DNA from: CAZKUN01 sp964555935
GTDB lineage: Bacteria > Armatimonadota > Zipacnadia > Zipacnadales > VGFC01
Assembly: GCA_964555935.1 (NCBI GenBank)
Contig: CAZKUN010000009.1
Span: 17,443 to 81,442, forward strand
Reading direction: 5' to 3'
Length of the DNA stretch: 64,000 nucleotides
The position numbers and the translations under genes were made by a program. Shown piece by piece: positions 17,307 through 24,641 of the stretch (positions are counted from its first letter, which is position 1; the number at the start of each line of letters is the position of its first letter). Under the pieces are notes generated by a model. It saw nothing but the letters and a program-made list of their open reading frames with translations. It made no database searches and had not been told where the DNA came from.

Positions 17307-20150
17307 GTGAAACTCAAAGTCGTCGCCTGTGGTGTATTCGAACCTGAATTGACCCTACTCGCCGACCAAGTGCCTAACGAGATCGACCTGGTGTTCCTCG
17401 ATGCCGGGCTACACAACGTTCCGAACACGTTGCGAGAGCGCGCCCAGGAGCAGATCGACGAAACCGTCGGTCAGGGCTATGACGCCATCATCCTCGGCTA
17501 CGGGCTCTGCGGCCGAGGGACGTCCGGCCTGCTCGCGCGCGACATCCCCGTTATCATCCCGCGCGTGCACGACTGCCTGACGCTCTTCCTCGGCTCGCGC
17601 GAGGAGTACCGGCGCCAGTTCTCCGAGCACCCGGGCACGTTCTACACCACGCCCGGCTGGTACGAGAAGAAGAGCCTGGGCGCAACCGAGAATCGCGAGG
17701 GGTTCAAGCGCGAGGAGCTTCAGCGCGACGCCCGCTTCCCAGAATTAAGCGAGAAGTACGGCGACGCGAACGCCGAGTTCATCATCCACTTCTTCGATAG
17801 CTGGAAGCGCAACTACACCCGCGCCGCCTTCATCGATACCGGCGTCGGGGACCAGGCACGCTACGCCGATCACGCGCGGAACATGGCGCAGGACTTCGAC
17901 TGGGAGTACGCTCAGATCGCGGGTAGCGCGACCATATTGCGCGACCTGCTGGAAGGCGAGTGGGATCCCGAAAAGTCGCTGATCCTCCAGCCCGGTCAGC
18001 GCTCGACGGTAACCGGCGATGACCGCATCTTCGCCGCCATCGACGTCGCCGATTCGTCCGAATCCGTCCCTGCCTGCGGCCCCCCCGAGCCGCACCCCCA
18101 ATCCTCCGGTTCCACGGGTTGCCAGCCTGCGGAGGAGCCAATCTCGACCCCGAGCCGTCCTTCAGCCCCGGCCGCGCCGGAGACCGTCGACGCTGTCGGA
18201 CTCGGCATCGATGCAGGCGGGACTTACACGGACTGCGTGGTCTATGACCTGAAAGCCACCGCGCTGCTGTCGAAATCCAAGGCACTCACCACCCGCCACG
18301 ATCTCCTCGTCGGGATCAACGAGGCGCTCGACAACATCGACATCACTGACCCCTCGCAGGTCAAGATGGTCGCGCTCTCAACCACCCTCGCGACCAACTC
18401 CATCGTCGAGGGCAAGGGCGGTCGCCCGGGCGCCATCATCATGGCCGGCTCCATCGGCCCGAGCGCTCAGATCGACTGGCCCTCCCAGCGTCTCGTCAAA
18501 GGCGCGATGGCGATTACAGGCATCGAGACGGAGGCACCAGACCCCGTGGAGGTCGCCGAGGCCGTGGATGAGCTTCTTGCCGAGGGCGTGGACGCCTTCG
18601 CCATCTCCGGCTATGCCAGCGTCACCAACCCGACCCACGAGCAGATGGTCAAGCAGATCGTTCGCGAGCGTTGCGACCTCCCCATCGTCTGCGGGCACGA
18701 GCTGTCGTCTCGCTTGAACTACGTCAACCGCGCCAACACCGCTATCCTCAACTCGCGTCTGCTGCCTGTCATCCGCGAGCTGGTCGACGCCGTTGAGGGC
18801 TCTCTCCGCGCCCGCGGCGTGGAAGCCACGCTGATGGTGGTGAAGGGCGACGGCTCGCTCATCAGCCGCGATGTCGCCCTCGAGCGGCCCATCGAGACGG
18901 TCCTCTCCGGCCCGGCCGCCAGTGTCGCCGGGGCCAAGCACCTTACCGGGCTGCAAGACGCCATCATTCTCGACATGGGCGGCACGACGACTGACACCGC
19001 CATCGTTGAGGACGGCCTCGTTCGCGTCAGTCCCGAGGGCGCCCGCGTCGGCGGCTGGTGCACCAGCGTGGAGGCGGCGGACATCTCGACCATCGGCTTG
19101 GGCGGAGACAGCCGGCTCGGGTTCACCGTCGACCGCGCGCTGATCGTAGGGCCGCGCCGCGTGGTGCCGCTGGCGTATCTTTGCCACCAGCACCCGTCGA
19201 CGAGAGAGACGCTCCTTCGCATCGACTCGCGGGCGATCGTTGAGCGCTCCAATGCGGACGCATTGGACTTCTTCATCCTCGCGCGGCCGGATTTCCCGGG
19301 CCCCCTCGAGGGGCGCGAGCGGGAGGTCATCGCGGCGCTTGCCAACGCCCCGCTGTCGCGCAACCAGCTCGCCCGCAAGCTCAAGCTCGTGTCGCCGATC
19401 CTCCTGCGTTGCGATCGCCTGGAGGAACTCGGCGTGATCCAGCGTTCCTCGTTGACGCCGACGGACGTGCTCCATGTCACGGGCGAATTCTCGGCGTGGG
19501 ACGTCGAGGCGGCCGCGCATGCGCTGGCGGTCTTCTCGGACATCTTCGGAAGACCCGCCGAGGAGATGATCGAGCGCATTCGCCAGGCCGTCGTCGAGCG
19601 GCTTGCCGGGCAGGTCATCGAGAAGGAGATCCCCGACGCTTGCGGGCTCGACCCGGACGCGTGGTCGGCCCTCCTGCACACGGTCTTCCGGCCGAAGGGC
19701 GAGAAACTTCGCGCGGAGCTGCACTACGACCGCCCCGTCATCGCCATCGGCGCGCCGGTTGAGCCGTTCTTCCCGCGAGTGGGCGGATACTTGGGCGCGG
19801 AGGTCGTCATCCCCGAACACGCCGACGTCGCCAACGCCATCGGTGCCATCGCCAGCGAGGTCGTGGTGAGGGAGCGTGCCGTCGTCAGACCAGGGGAGAT
19901 CGCCAACTACGTCGTGCACACGCGCGATGATCGAGCGGAGTACGAGGACCTCCGCTCCGCTGTCGAATCGGCGAAGCAGCGCACGGCGGTGATAGCCCGG
20001 GAGCGCGCGCTTCGGGCTGGAACACAGGCCAGTGAAGTGAAGCACCTCGTGAACGAGCGGCGCGCTTTCACGGCGGAGGGGGATGAGATGCTCGTCGAGG
20101 TCGTCATCGAGGCGACCGTCAGCGGAAAACCCGTCATCGAGGCGCTCTAG
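17307..20150 (+). CDS. DUF1638-hydantoinase A (ASKHA) fusion protein
   Basis: GTG 17307 is preferred to the earlier in-frame ATG (17205) because the product then begins KLKVVACGVFEPEL, the start of DUF1638; the earlier start would translate the repeat at 17244. The 947-residue protein has DUF1638 at ~1-240 (IILGYGLCGRGTSGLLARDIPVIIP), a Pro/Ser-rich linker at ~250-295, and hydantoinase/oxoprolinase A from ~297: GLGIDAGGTYTDCVV (phosphate-1 loop), LSGPAASVAGA near 535, and ILDMGGTTTDTAIVEDG near 553. An insert at ~675-725 looks like a winged helix (LSRNQLARKLKLVSPILLRC). HyuA_N/HyuA proteins are ATP-dependent cyclic-amide hydrolases or corrinoid-activating ATPases; DUF1638 has no assigned activity but is often found near corrinoid methyltransferases. 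The stop overlaps the convergent gene's stop. Confidence 0.87.
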   Translation: MKLKVVACGVFEPELTLLADQVPNEIDLVFLDAGLHNVPNTLRERAQEQIDETVGQGYDAIILGYGLCGRGTSGLLARDIPVIIPRVHDCLTLFLGSREEYRRQFSEHPGTFYTTPGWYEKKSLGATENREGFKREELQRDARFPELSEKYGDANAEFIIHFFDSWKRNYTRAAFIDTGVGDQARYADHARNMAQDFDWEYAQIAGSATILRDLLEGEWDPEKSLILQPGQRSTVTGDDRIFAAIDVADSSESVPACGPPEPHPQSSGSTGCQPAEEPISTPSRPSAPAAPETVDAVGLGIDAGGTYTDCVVYDLKATALLSKSKALTTRHDLLVGINEALDNIDITDPSQVKMVALSTTLATNSIVEGKGGRPGAIIMAGSIGPSAQIDWPSQRLVKGAMAITGIETEAPDPVEVAEAVDELLAEGVDAFAISGYASVTNPTHEQMVKQIVRERCDLPIVCGHELSSRLNYVNRANTAILNSRLLPVIRELVDAVEGSLRARGVEATLMVVKGDGSLISRDVALERPIETVLSGPAASVAGAKHLTGLQDAIILDMGGTTTDTAIVEDGLVRVSPEGARVGGWCTSVEAADISTIGLGGDSRLGFTVDRALIVGPRRVVPLAYLCHQHPSTRETLLRIDSRAIVERSNADALDFFILARPDFPGPLEGREREVIAALANAPLSRNQLARKLKLVSPILLRCDRLEELGVIQRSSLTPTDVLHVTGEFSAWDVEAAAHALAVFSDIFGRPAEEMIERIRQAVVERLAGQVIEKEIPDACGLDPDAWSALLHTVFRPKGEKLRAELHYDRPVIAIGAPVEPFFPRVGGYLGAEVVIPEHADVANAIGAIASEVVVRERAVVRPGEIANYVVHTRDDRAEYEDLRSAVESAKQRTAVIARERALRAGTQASEVKHLVNERRAFTAEGDEMLVEVVIEATVSGKPVIEAL

Positions 20151-20869
20151 CGATCCGTCCTCCGCACCTCGCCTGTCGTCCCATTCACGCTGATCTGCCA
20201 GCCGGGCTTGATCCGCCGCGTCGCGCGCTCGGTCCCGACGACACATGGGACGCGGAGTTCTCGCGCCACGATCGCCGCGTGACACAGCCGCCCACCTGTG
20301 TCGGTCACGATGCCTTTGACGGCCTGGAGATGCTCAACGAACTCCGGCCGGGGCATGGTCGTCACGAGGATCGATCCACGTTGCAGGTTCCTGTAGTCCG
20401 ACGTCTTGCTCGCGATGGCCGCCGTGCCCAACGCGACTCCAGGCGACGCGGGAATCCCAGTCAACAGCGCGTCTGATCTGCCTGCCAGTGGATCCGTCGC
20501 CAGGTCATCGTCGCTCACCCGGCACATCTCCAGCACCTCACGCAGACGCCGGCTCTCTCGGTGCATGTACGCGCGTTCCATCGGGAAGTCGATGTGGAGA
20601 GCCCCGACGGCCACGTCGAGCGCGATGATGCGGTCTGAGATGTCCAGCAGCTCCTCCGCTAGCGCCATGAAATACGCCTGCTTCGGGCCGGGCACCCACG
20701 GCCGGAAGAACTCCAGCAGCGGCGCAACCTCGTCGAGTTGCGCCAGGAGTCGCTCCTCATTGCGCGGCGTGCGATTCGTCTGGAACGCGCCGACGCGCGC
20801 GTAGGTCTCATGCAGCACGGGACATAGCGCCTCGACCTCGCGCCCGAACTGCTTCCGAATGCGGTTCAA
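20147..20869 (-). CDS. Stand-alone PEP-utilising enzyme swivelling-domain protein
   Basis: The 240-residue protein uses TTG 20869, overlapping the upstream gene's TGA (ATTGA). Its N-terminal ~125 residues are helical and of unknown family. Residues ~135-235 form the mobile phosphohistidine domain of PEP synthase and pyruvate phosphate dikinase: GIPASPGVALGTA, then TDTGGRLCHAAIVAREL near 195 with the family His, and RVPCVVGT. The ATP-grasp and TIM-barrel partners are missing, so on its own it can at most carry or accept a phosphoryl group. It is translationally coupled to a secreted toroid protein with which no functional link is evident. Convergent stop with the DUF1638-HyuA gene on a shared CTAG. 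Confidence 0.8.
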   Translation of the reverse strand: MNRIRKQFGREVEALCPVLHETYARVGAFQTNRTPRNEERLLAQLDEVAPLLEFFRPWVPGPKQAYFMALAEELLDISDRIIALDVAVGALHIDFPMERAYMHRESRRLREVLEMCRVSDDDLATDPLAGRSDALLTGIPASPGVALGTAAIASKTSDYRNLQRGSILVTTMPRPEFVEHLQAVKGIVTDTGGRLCHAAIVARELRVPCVVGTERATRRIKPGWQISVNGTTGEVRRTDR

Positions 20870-23280
20870 TGTTCACCATCCACTTGCGTCAGGAGTATCA
20901 CCTCTGACACCTGTACGTTCCGCGGGGCATCCGGGTAACGCGGGTCATGCGATGAGGTCATCACCAGCCGGAGCGTATCGCCCGAGACGGGCTCAGGCAG
21001 CTCGATGCGCAGCGGCTCGTGGGTCATCTCCCCCTGCCAGACCTGAACGCCATCCACCTCCAGCGAAGCCGCCCTCGGGCCGTACTTGGGGCGTGGCACG
21101 ATGATGATCTCCGAGATCGCTTCGCCCGCATTGCCGAAATCGAGCCACTCCGGTTGCTCGGGGGTCGGGCCGTGCCCCGAAAGAGCCCCATCCCGACTCG
21201 AGCACCAGAACGTCTCGACATCGCCGTCCGCCGCCAGATCGGGCCCGTGCTTCTCGGAGTAGCTGCTGCTGCCGGTAACGGCCGTCGCCGACATGGCGCG
21301 CAGGCCGCGGTCGTCAGCCCTGGGCCGATCCATCACCACCGCGTGGCGCCCTGTGGCGGGCGCGTCGAAGCTCAGTTCCAGCTTCCCATCGGCATCCCGC
21401 CACACCACGCTGCGCTCGACTGCCGCAGTCTCTGATGCGGTCGCCGCGGGCAGGATGATCGCGTACCGTGGCGCGATGGGATCGGCCGGCATCGCGTGTA
21501 GGGAATCCTCCGCGGCGCCCCTCCGGTTGTACCCCGTGGCCGCGTGGTAGCCAACCTGCGCGTCGGGGCCAACCACATACCCCAGCCGCTCCGAGACACA
21601 CGCCCACGAGCCCAGATCATCCGCGCGCGTGCCTGACATCGCCGCGAGCGTCTGATCGCCACCGGCGGATGTCACGGTGCGCGAGCCACCCGTCAGCGCG
21701 TGATTCTCAATGCCGAGGGGAAAGGCGGCAGGAGAACCACCACTCATCGTCACAGCCGGCAGCGGGACCTGGATCACCGCCAGCGCATCGCCCGTGCTCA
21801 GCAGCTTCACCGCCATCCGCTCCAGTGGCCCATGGCTCACCATCAGCTCCGCCTCAAAACCCTCGCGCCGGACCTCAAACGATGCAAGTTCGGTCTTCCC
21901 CGGCCTCCCGAAGAGCCCATCCCCAATCACGCTCGGGAAGCGCGGCGTGACCACATGCGGCTCGCCGGGCCGGCTCAGGCTCTCGGGGATCACCAGCGCC
22001 ATCGTCCGCTGGCCATAGCTCACCGAGACATATCCCCGCTCGCCGCGCTGCAGGATCAGCCCCACGTCGGCCATCTGGTGGACGAAGGGCGCGGGTCGCC
22101 AGCGCGGGCCATCGGCGTGATCGGCCACCTGGTGATGCCACCAGGCCATCGCCACGCGCCGAGCCTTCACCGCCTCCGTGTAGAACCCGTTCGGCACGCC
22201 CTCCCCCGTGAAGCGCCCGTCACCATTCACTCGCTGTCGCGCGGCGATGTGCTGGGCGAGCAGACTCTCGGCGCGGCGGGCGGTGGCGTCGTTGAAGTGC
22301 GTCGCCAGCCACGCGTAATACGAGATCTGCCCATACCCGTGCAGCGACCAGTCGAGCCCCGACGGGTACGCAAGCTCGCCCGAATCGAGAACCACCCTCC
22401 GCAGGCACTTCCACGCGTCCATTACGTGGTGCTCGGCGAAGGGCTTGAGTTCCGAGGCGACCGCCTGGTTCAGAACCCGCGCCATCACCAACGAGTCTCC
22501 CAGCGACATCCCCGACACCATCTGGTAGCTCGGGTGGAAGAAGCCGTGATTCTCGCACGCGAAGGAGGGGTACAGCGTCGTGGTCGTCACCCAACTCGCC
22601 AGCTTGCCACTTGCATCATCCGGCACGGTGTACGTGTTTGCCAGGTATCTCTTCGCCCCCGCCATCCACTCGCCCGCGCGGGGATGGTCTGCCAGCCACG
22701 CCGCCGCAAGCGCGGGCGCGTTCGAATTCCACGCGTTCTCTTCAGCTTTCGAATCGCCGACATGCCCGCTCGCCGGAGGGATTCCCACGCGACTGTCAGC
22801 CTCGGCTCGGACGACTCGTTTGCAGGCCGCGCGGAGGTTCGGCTCAAGTTCCTCCCCCATGATCGCCGCCGCGAAGCCTAGCGACCCAGTCCAGAGCCCT
22901 GTCTGCCATCCGCCGCCCCACTTCTTCCCATCGACGCACGTCGCGCCGCCCGAGCTGTGCGTCTCGGCTGCATACCACAGCGCGGAGCGCACCCGCCCCA
23001 AACGCCGCTCTTGGTCATCCGCGCTCCCTCGGCCGGCCCGATACAGCGTTGCGTACGCGAGCGCGATCCCGCACGTCCCACGAATGCCGCCGTTGCCTCC
23101 GCTCGCGCCGTCGCCAAAGTACCCGCCTCCGTCCAGGGCCGGCGCATCGTGCCAAACCGACTCGGCGTAGCGCTCGAACTCCTCGAGGCAGTCGAGGTAA
23201 AGCTCGGAGACCTCGGCGCTCGGCAGGTCCGGATTCGGCGCGGCCCAACCGGGCGATGCGGCAATCAGTAGCGCCAGCAT
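20866..23280 (-). CDS. Secreted (alpha/alpha)-toroid protein with C-terminal discoidin-like domain
   Basis: ATG 23280 follows GAGGAG on the minus strand. The 804 residues begin with a signal peptide (MLALLIAASPGWAA). Residues ~20-400 are helical with Trp- and Gly-rich turns (GGGWQTGLWTGSLGFAAA, ENHGFFHPSYQMVSGMSLGD, GLDWSLHGYGQISYYAWLA), the look of an alpha/alpha-toroid lyase or unsaturated glycuronyl hydrolase-like fold. The middle is beta-rich. The last ~140 (SEKHGPDLAADGDVETFW, then WLDFGNAGEAISEIIIV) are an F5/8 type C (discoidin) carbohydrate-binding domain. It has the overall plan of a polysaccharide lyase, but I cannot assign a family or catalytic residues, so hydrolase or lyase remains open. 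Downstream of the Gfo/Idh/MocA gene at 23365. Confidence 0.78.
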   Translation of the reverse strand: MLALLIAASPGWAAPNPDLPSAEVSELYLDCLEEFERYAESVWHDAPALDGGGYFGDGASGGNGGIRGTCGIALAYATLYRAGRGSADDQERRLGRVRSALWYAAETHSSGGATCVDGKKWGGGWQTGLWTGSLGFAAAIMGEELEPNLRAACKRVVRAEADSRVGIPPASGHVGDSKAEENAWNSNAPALAAAWLADHPRAGEWMAGAKRYLANTYTVPDDASGKLASWVTTTTLYPSFACENHGFFHPSYQMVSGMSLGDSLVMARVLNQAVASELKPFAEHHVMDAWKCLRRVVLDSGELAYPSGLDWSLHGYGQISYYAWLATHFNDATARRAESLLAQHIAARQRVNGDGRFTGEGVPNGFYTEAVKARRVAMAWWHHQVADHADGPRWRPAPFVHQMADVGLILQRGERGYVSVSYGQRTMALVIPESLSRPGEPHVVTPRFPSVIGDGLFGRPGKTELASFEVRREGFEAELMVSHGPLERMAVKLLSTGDALAVIQVPLPAVTMSGGSPAAFPLGIENHALTGGSRTVTSAGGDQTLAAMSGTRADDLGSWACVSERLGYVVGPDAQVGYHAATGYNRRGAAEDSLHAMPADPIAPRYAIILPAATASETAAVERSVVWRDADGKLELSFDAPATGRHAVVMDRPRADDRGLRAMSATAVTGSSSYSEKHGPDLAADGDVETFWCSSRDGALSGHGPTPEQPEWLDFGNAGEAISEIIIVPRPKYGPRAASLEVDGVQVWQGEMTHEPLRIELPEPVSGDTLRLVMTSSHDPRYPDAPRNVQVSEVILLTQVDGEH

Positions 23281-23307
23281 GTCAGGAACTCCTCACCAAG
23301 AACGAAT

Positions 23308-23342
23308 CCGCCCAACGGGCCGCGAGGGGCACCGTTGGGCGG
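23308..23342 (-). terminator. Perfect 11-bp hairpin between two minus-strand genes
   Basis: CCGCCCAACGG (23308-23318) and CCGTTGGGCGG (23332-23342) form an unbroken 11-bp stem with a 13-base loop. It lies 22 bases beyond the stop of the Gfo/Idh/MocA gene (23365) and 27 bases before the next start (23280). Only a modest T-rich stretch follows on the minus strand, so attenuation or mRNA stabilisation are alternatives. Confidence 0.6.
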
Positions 23343-23364
23343 AAGGGTTCAGCAGAGCCGGCGG

Positions 23365-24339
23365 CTACGCCTTCACGCGCACCGCCTGCTTGGTCTTCAT
23401 CGATTCGTTCGCCGCGTCAACGACCGCCAGCGAACTCACCGCGTCCGCGTACGTGCTCTTCAGCTTCGAGCCGTCGCCCTTCTTCACCGCGTTGATGAAC
23501 GTCCTCACGATGTCCGTGCCGAAGTCGTTTCCGACGCCGAGCGTCTCCGCTTCCTGGCCGACCGCGCTCACGGTTAGCGTCGAACGACCGGCGTACTCGT
23601 ACTTGACCTCGGGGCACCAGATGTCCAGGCCGACCTTCCCATAGCCCTTCAGGAAGCATCCGCTGAAGATCGTCCCACACAGGCCGCTCTTGAACTGGAG
23701 GTTGACGCAACTCGCGTCCTCCACGTTGTACTTGGGCACGTCTTTCATCAGGCCCTTGCTGAAAGTCGCGTGGACCGTCTTCACATCTCCGAGCAGGTAG
23801 CGCGCCATGTCGAAGGTGTGGATCGTCTGCTCCATGGCCTGCCCGCCCGACTGTTCTTTCCGCCGCCACCAAGGCACGCCCGGCATCCCGCCGATCCAGT
23901 AGCCCATGACGAGCCCCGGCGGAGTCTTCTTCAACATGCCCTGCAGCTTCTTGACGATATCCTGGTAGCGATCCTGAAAGCCCGCTGTCGCGATGATCCC
24001 GGCCTTCTCGATCGCTTTCTGGATCTTCTTCGCCGTCTTCAGGTCAACCGCCACTGGCTTCTCAACGAACAGGTGGATGCCTTTCTCCGCGCACAGGATC
24101 TCCTGATCCGTGTGGGCAAACGGCGGCATCGCGATGAAGCACGCGTCCATGTCGACGTCCGAGATCATTGCAGTGTGGTCGGTGAATGCCGCGCCGCCGA
24201 ACTCCTCGGCTGCCGTCTCGGCGCGGTCCTTCGCGACATCACACAGGGCGACGATCTCGGCGCCTCTCATGGCTTTGACGCGGTTCATATGCGAGCGATT
24301 CATCCCGCCACATCCAATAAACCCTACCTTCGTAGCCAT
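23365..24339 (-). CDS. Gfo/Idh/MocA family oxidoreductase
   Basis: ATG 24339 has AAGGAG at 10 bases upstream on the minus strand. The 324-residue cytoplasmic protein opens with KVGFIGCGGMNRSHMNR (Rossmann dinucleotide motif) and keeps the canonical catalytic lysine in LFVEKPVAVDLKTAKK near residue 93. The substrate-domain helix is GGQAMEQTIHTFDMARYLLGD near 168. It is expected to oxidise or reduce a sugar with NAD(P). First gene of a minus-strand trio; an imperfect promoter and a palindrome lie upstream. The EKP motif makes it the most canonical of the three homologues in the window. Confidence 0.92.
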   Translation of the reverse strand: MATKVGFIGCGGMNRSHMNRVKAMRGAEIVALCDVAKDRAETAAEEFGGAAFTDHTAMISDVDMDACFIAMPPFAHTDQEILCAEKGIHLFVEKPVAVDLKTAKKIQKAIEKAGIIATAGFQDRYQDIVKKLQGMLKKTPPGLVMGYWIGGMPGVPWWRRKEQSGGQAMEQTIHTFDMARYLLGDVKTVHATFSKGLMKDVPKYNVEDASCVNLQFKSGLCGTIFSGCFLKGYGKVGLDIWCPEVKYEYAGRSTLTVSAVGQEAETLGVGNDFGTDIVRTFINAVKKGDGSKLKSTYADAVSSLAVVDAANESMKTKQAVRVKA

Positions 24340-24370
24340 TCGGTGTTTGCTCCTTGCTGATATCTGTTAT

Positions 24371-24391
24371 GGGCGCGAGGCAACCGCGCCC
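24371..24391. repeat. Palindrome GGGCGCG-N7-CGCGCCC
   Basis: Seven-base perfect inverted repeat with a 7-base loop, 31 bases from the minus-strand ATG at 24339, so it would lie in that gene's leader. Its GGGCGC/GCGCCC arms resemble the dispersed repeat at 17244, 40620 and 42547. Confidence 0.6.
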
Positions 24392-24403
24392 TATGGTCCT
24401 CGG

Positions 24404-24434
24404 ATCATACCGTAGAGCCATTCACTCGCTCCAA
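24404..24434 (-). promoter_or_regulatory. Possible sigma-70-like promoter for the minus-strand trio
   Basis: On the minus strand TTGGAG (24434-24429) is followed after 19 bases by TATGAT (24409-24404), five of six matches to the -10 consensus. The spacer is long, so confidence is low. The palindrome at 24371-24391 would lie just downstream in the transcript. Confidence 0.35.
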
Positions 24435-24491
24435 TTCGCCCTTCGGGCGGGAGGACCTTGGCGGACCATCGCATGGCACAAGGAACCGCGG

Positions 24492-24513
24492 CGGGGTCTG
24501 GCGAATGACCCCG
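24492..24513 (+). repeat. Inverted repeat CGGGGTC-N8-GACCCCG
   Basis: Perfect 7-bp arms around an 8-base loop, about 128 bases upstream of the export gene. The same arm sequence, in the opposite order, forms the hairpin at 56292-56309. Confidence 0.5.
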
Positions 24514-24641
24514 TGCTGCAATGGGCGCCGTACCACTGAGGGACTGTCGTCGAGGATGTCTTGCATCTGCGTCCCGGACTGGCGGGCGCGCCGGCTTCGT
24601 GGTCGGCGGCGGCTCACCGCGCGGCGCAAGGGGAGTGGCGT

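Larger units (their letters stand above)
24340..24641. other. 302-base divergent intergenic region
   Basis: This gap separates the minus-strand Gfo/Idh/MocA gene from the plus-strand export gene. It contains a GGGCGCG/CGCGCCC palindrome (24371-24391), a weak minus-strand promoter, a short CGCCC-TTC-GGGCG hairpin (24437-24449) and a 7-bp CGGGGTC/GACCCCG hairpin (24492-24513). I see no convincing small gene or plus-strand promoter. Confidence 0.6.

Noticed and set aside
18378..20285. 635-codon minus-strand frame opposite the DUF1638-HyuA gene
   Set aside because: No recognisable motif; the plus strand encodes the ASKHA loops.
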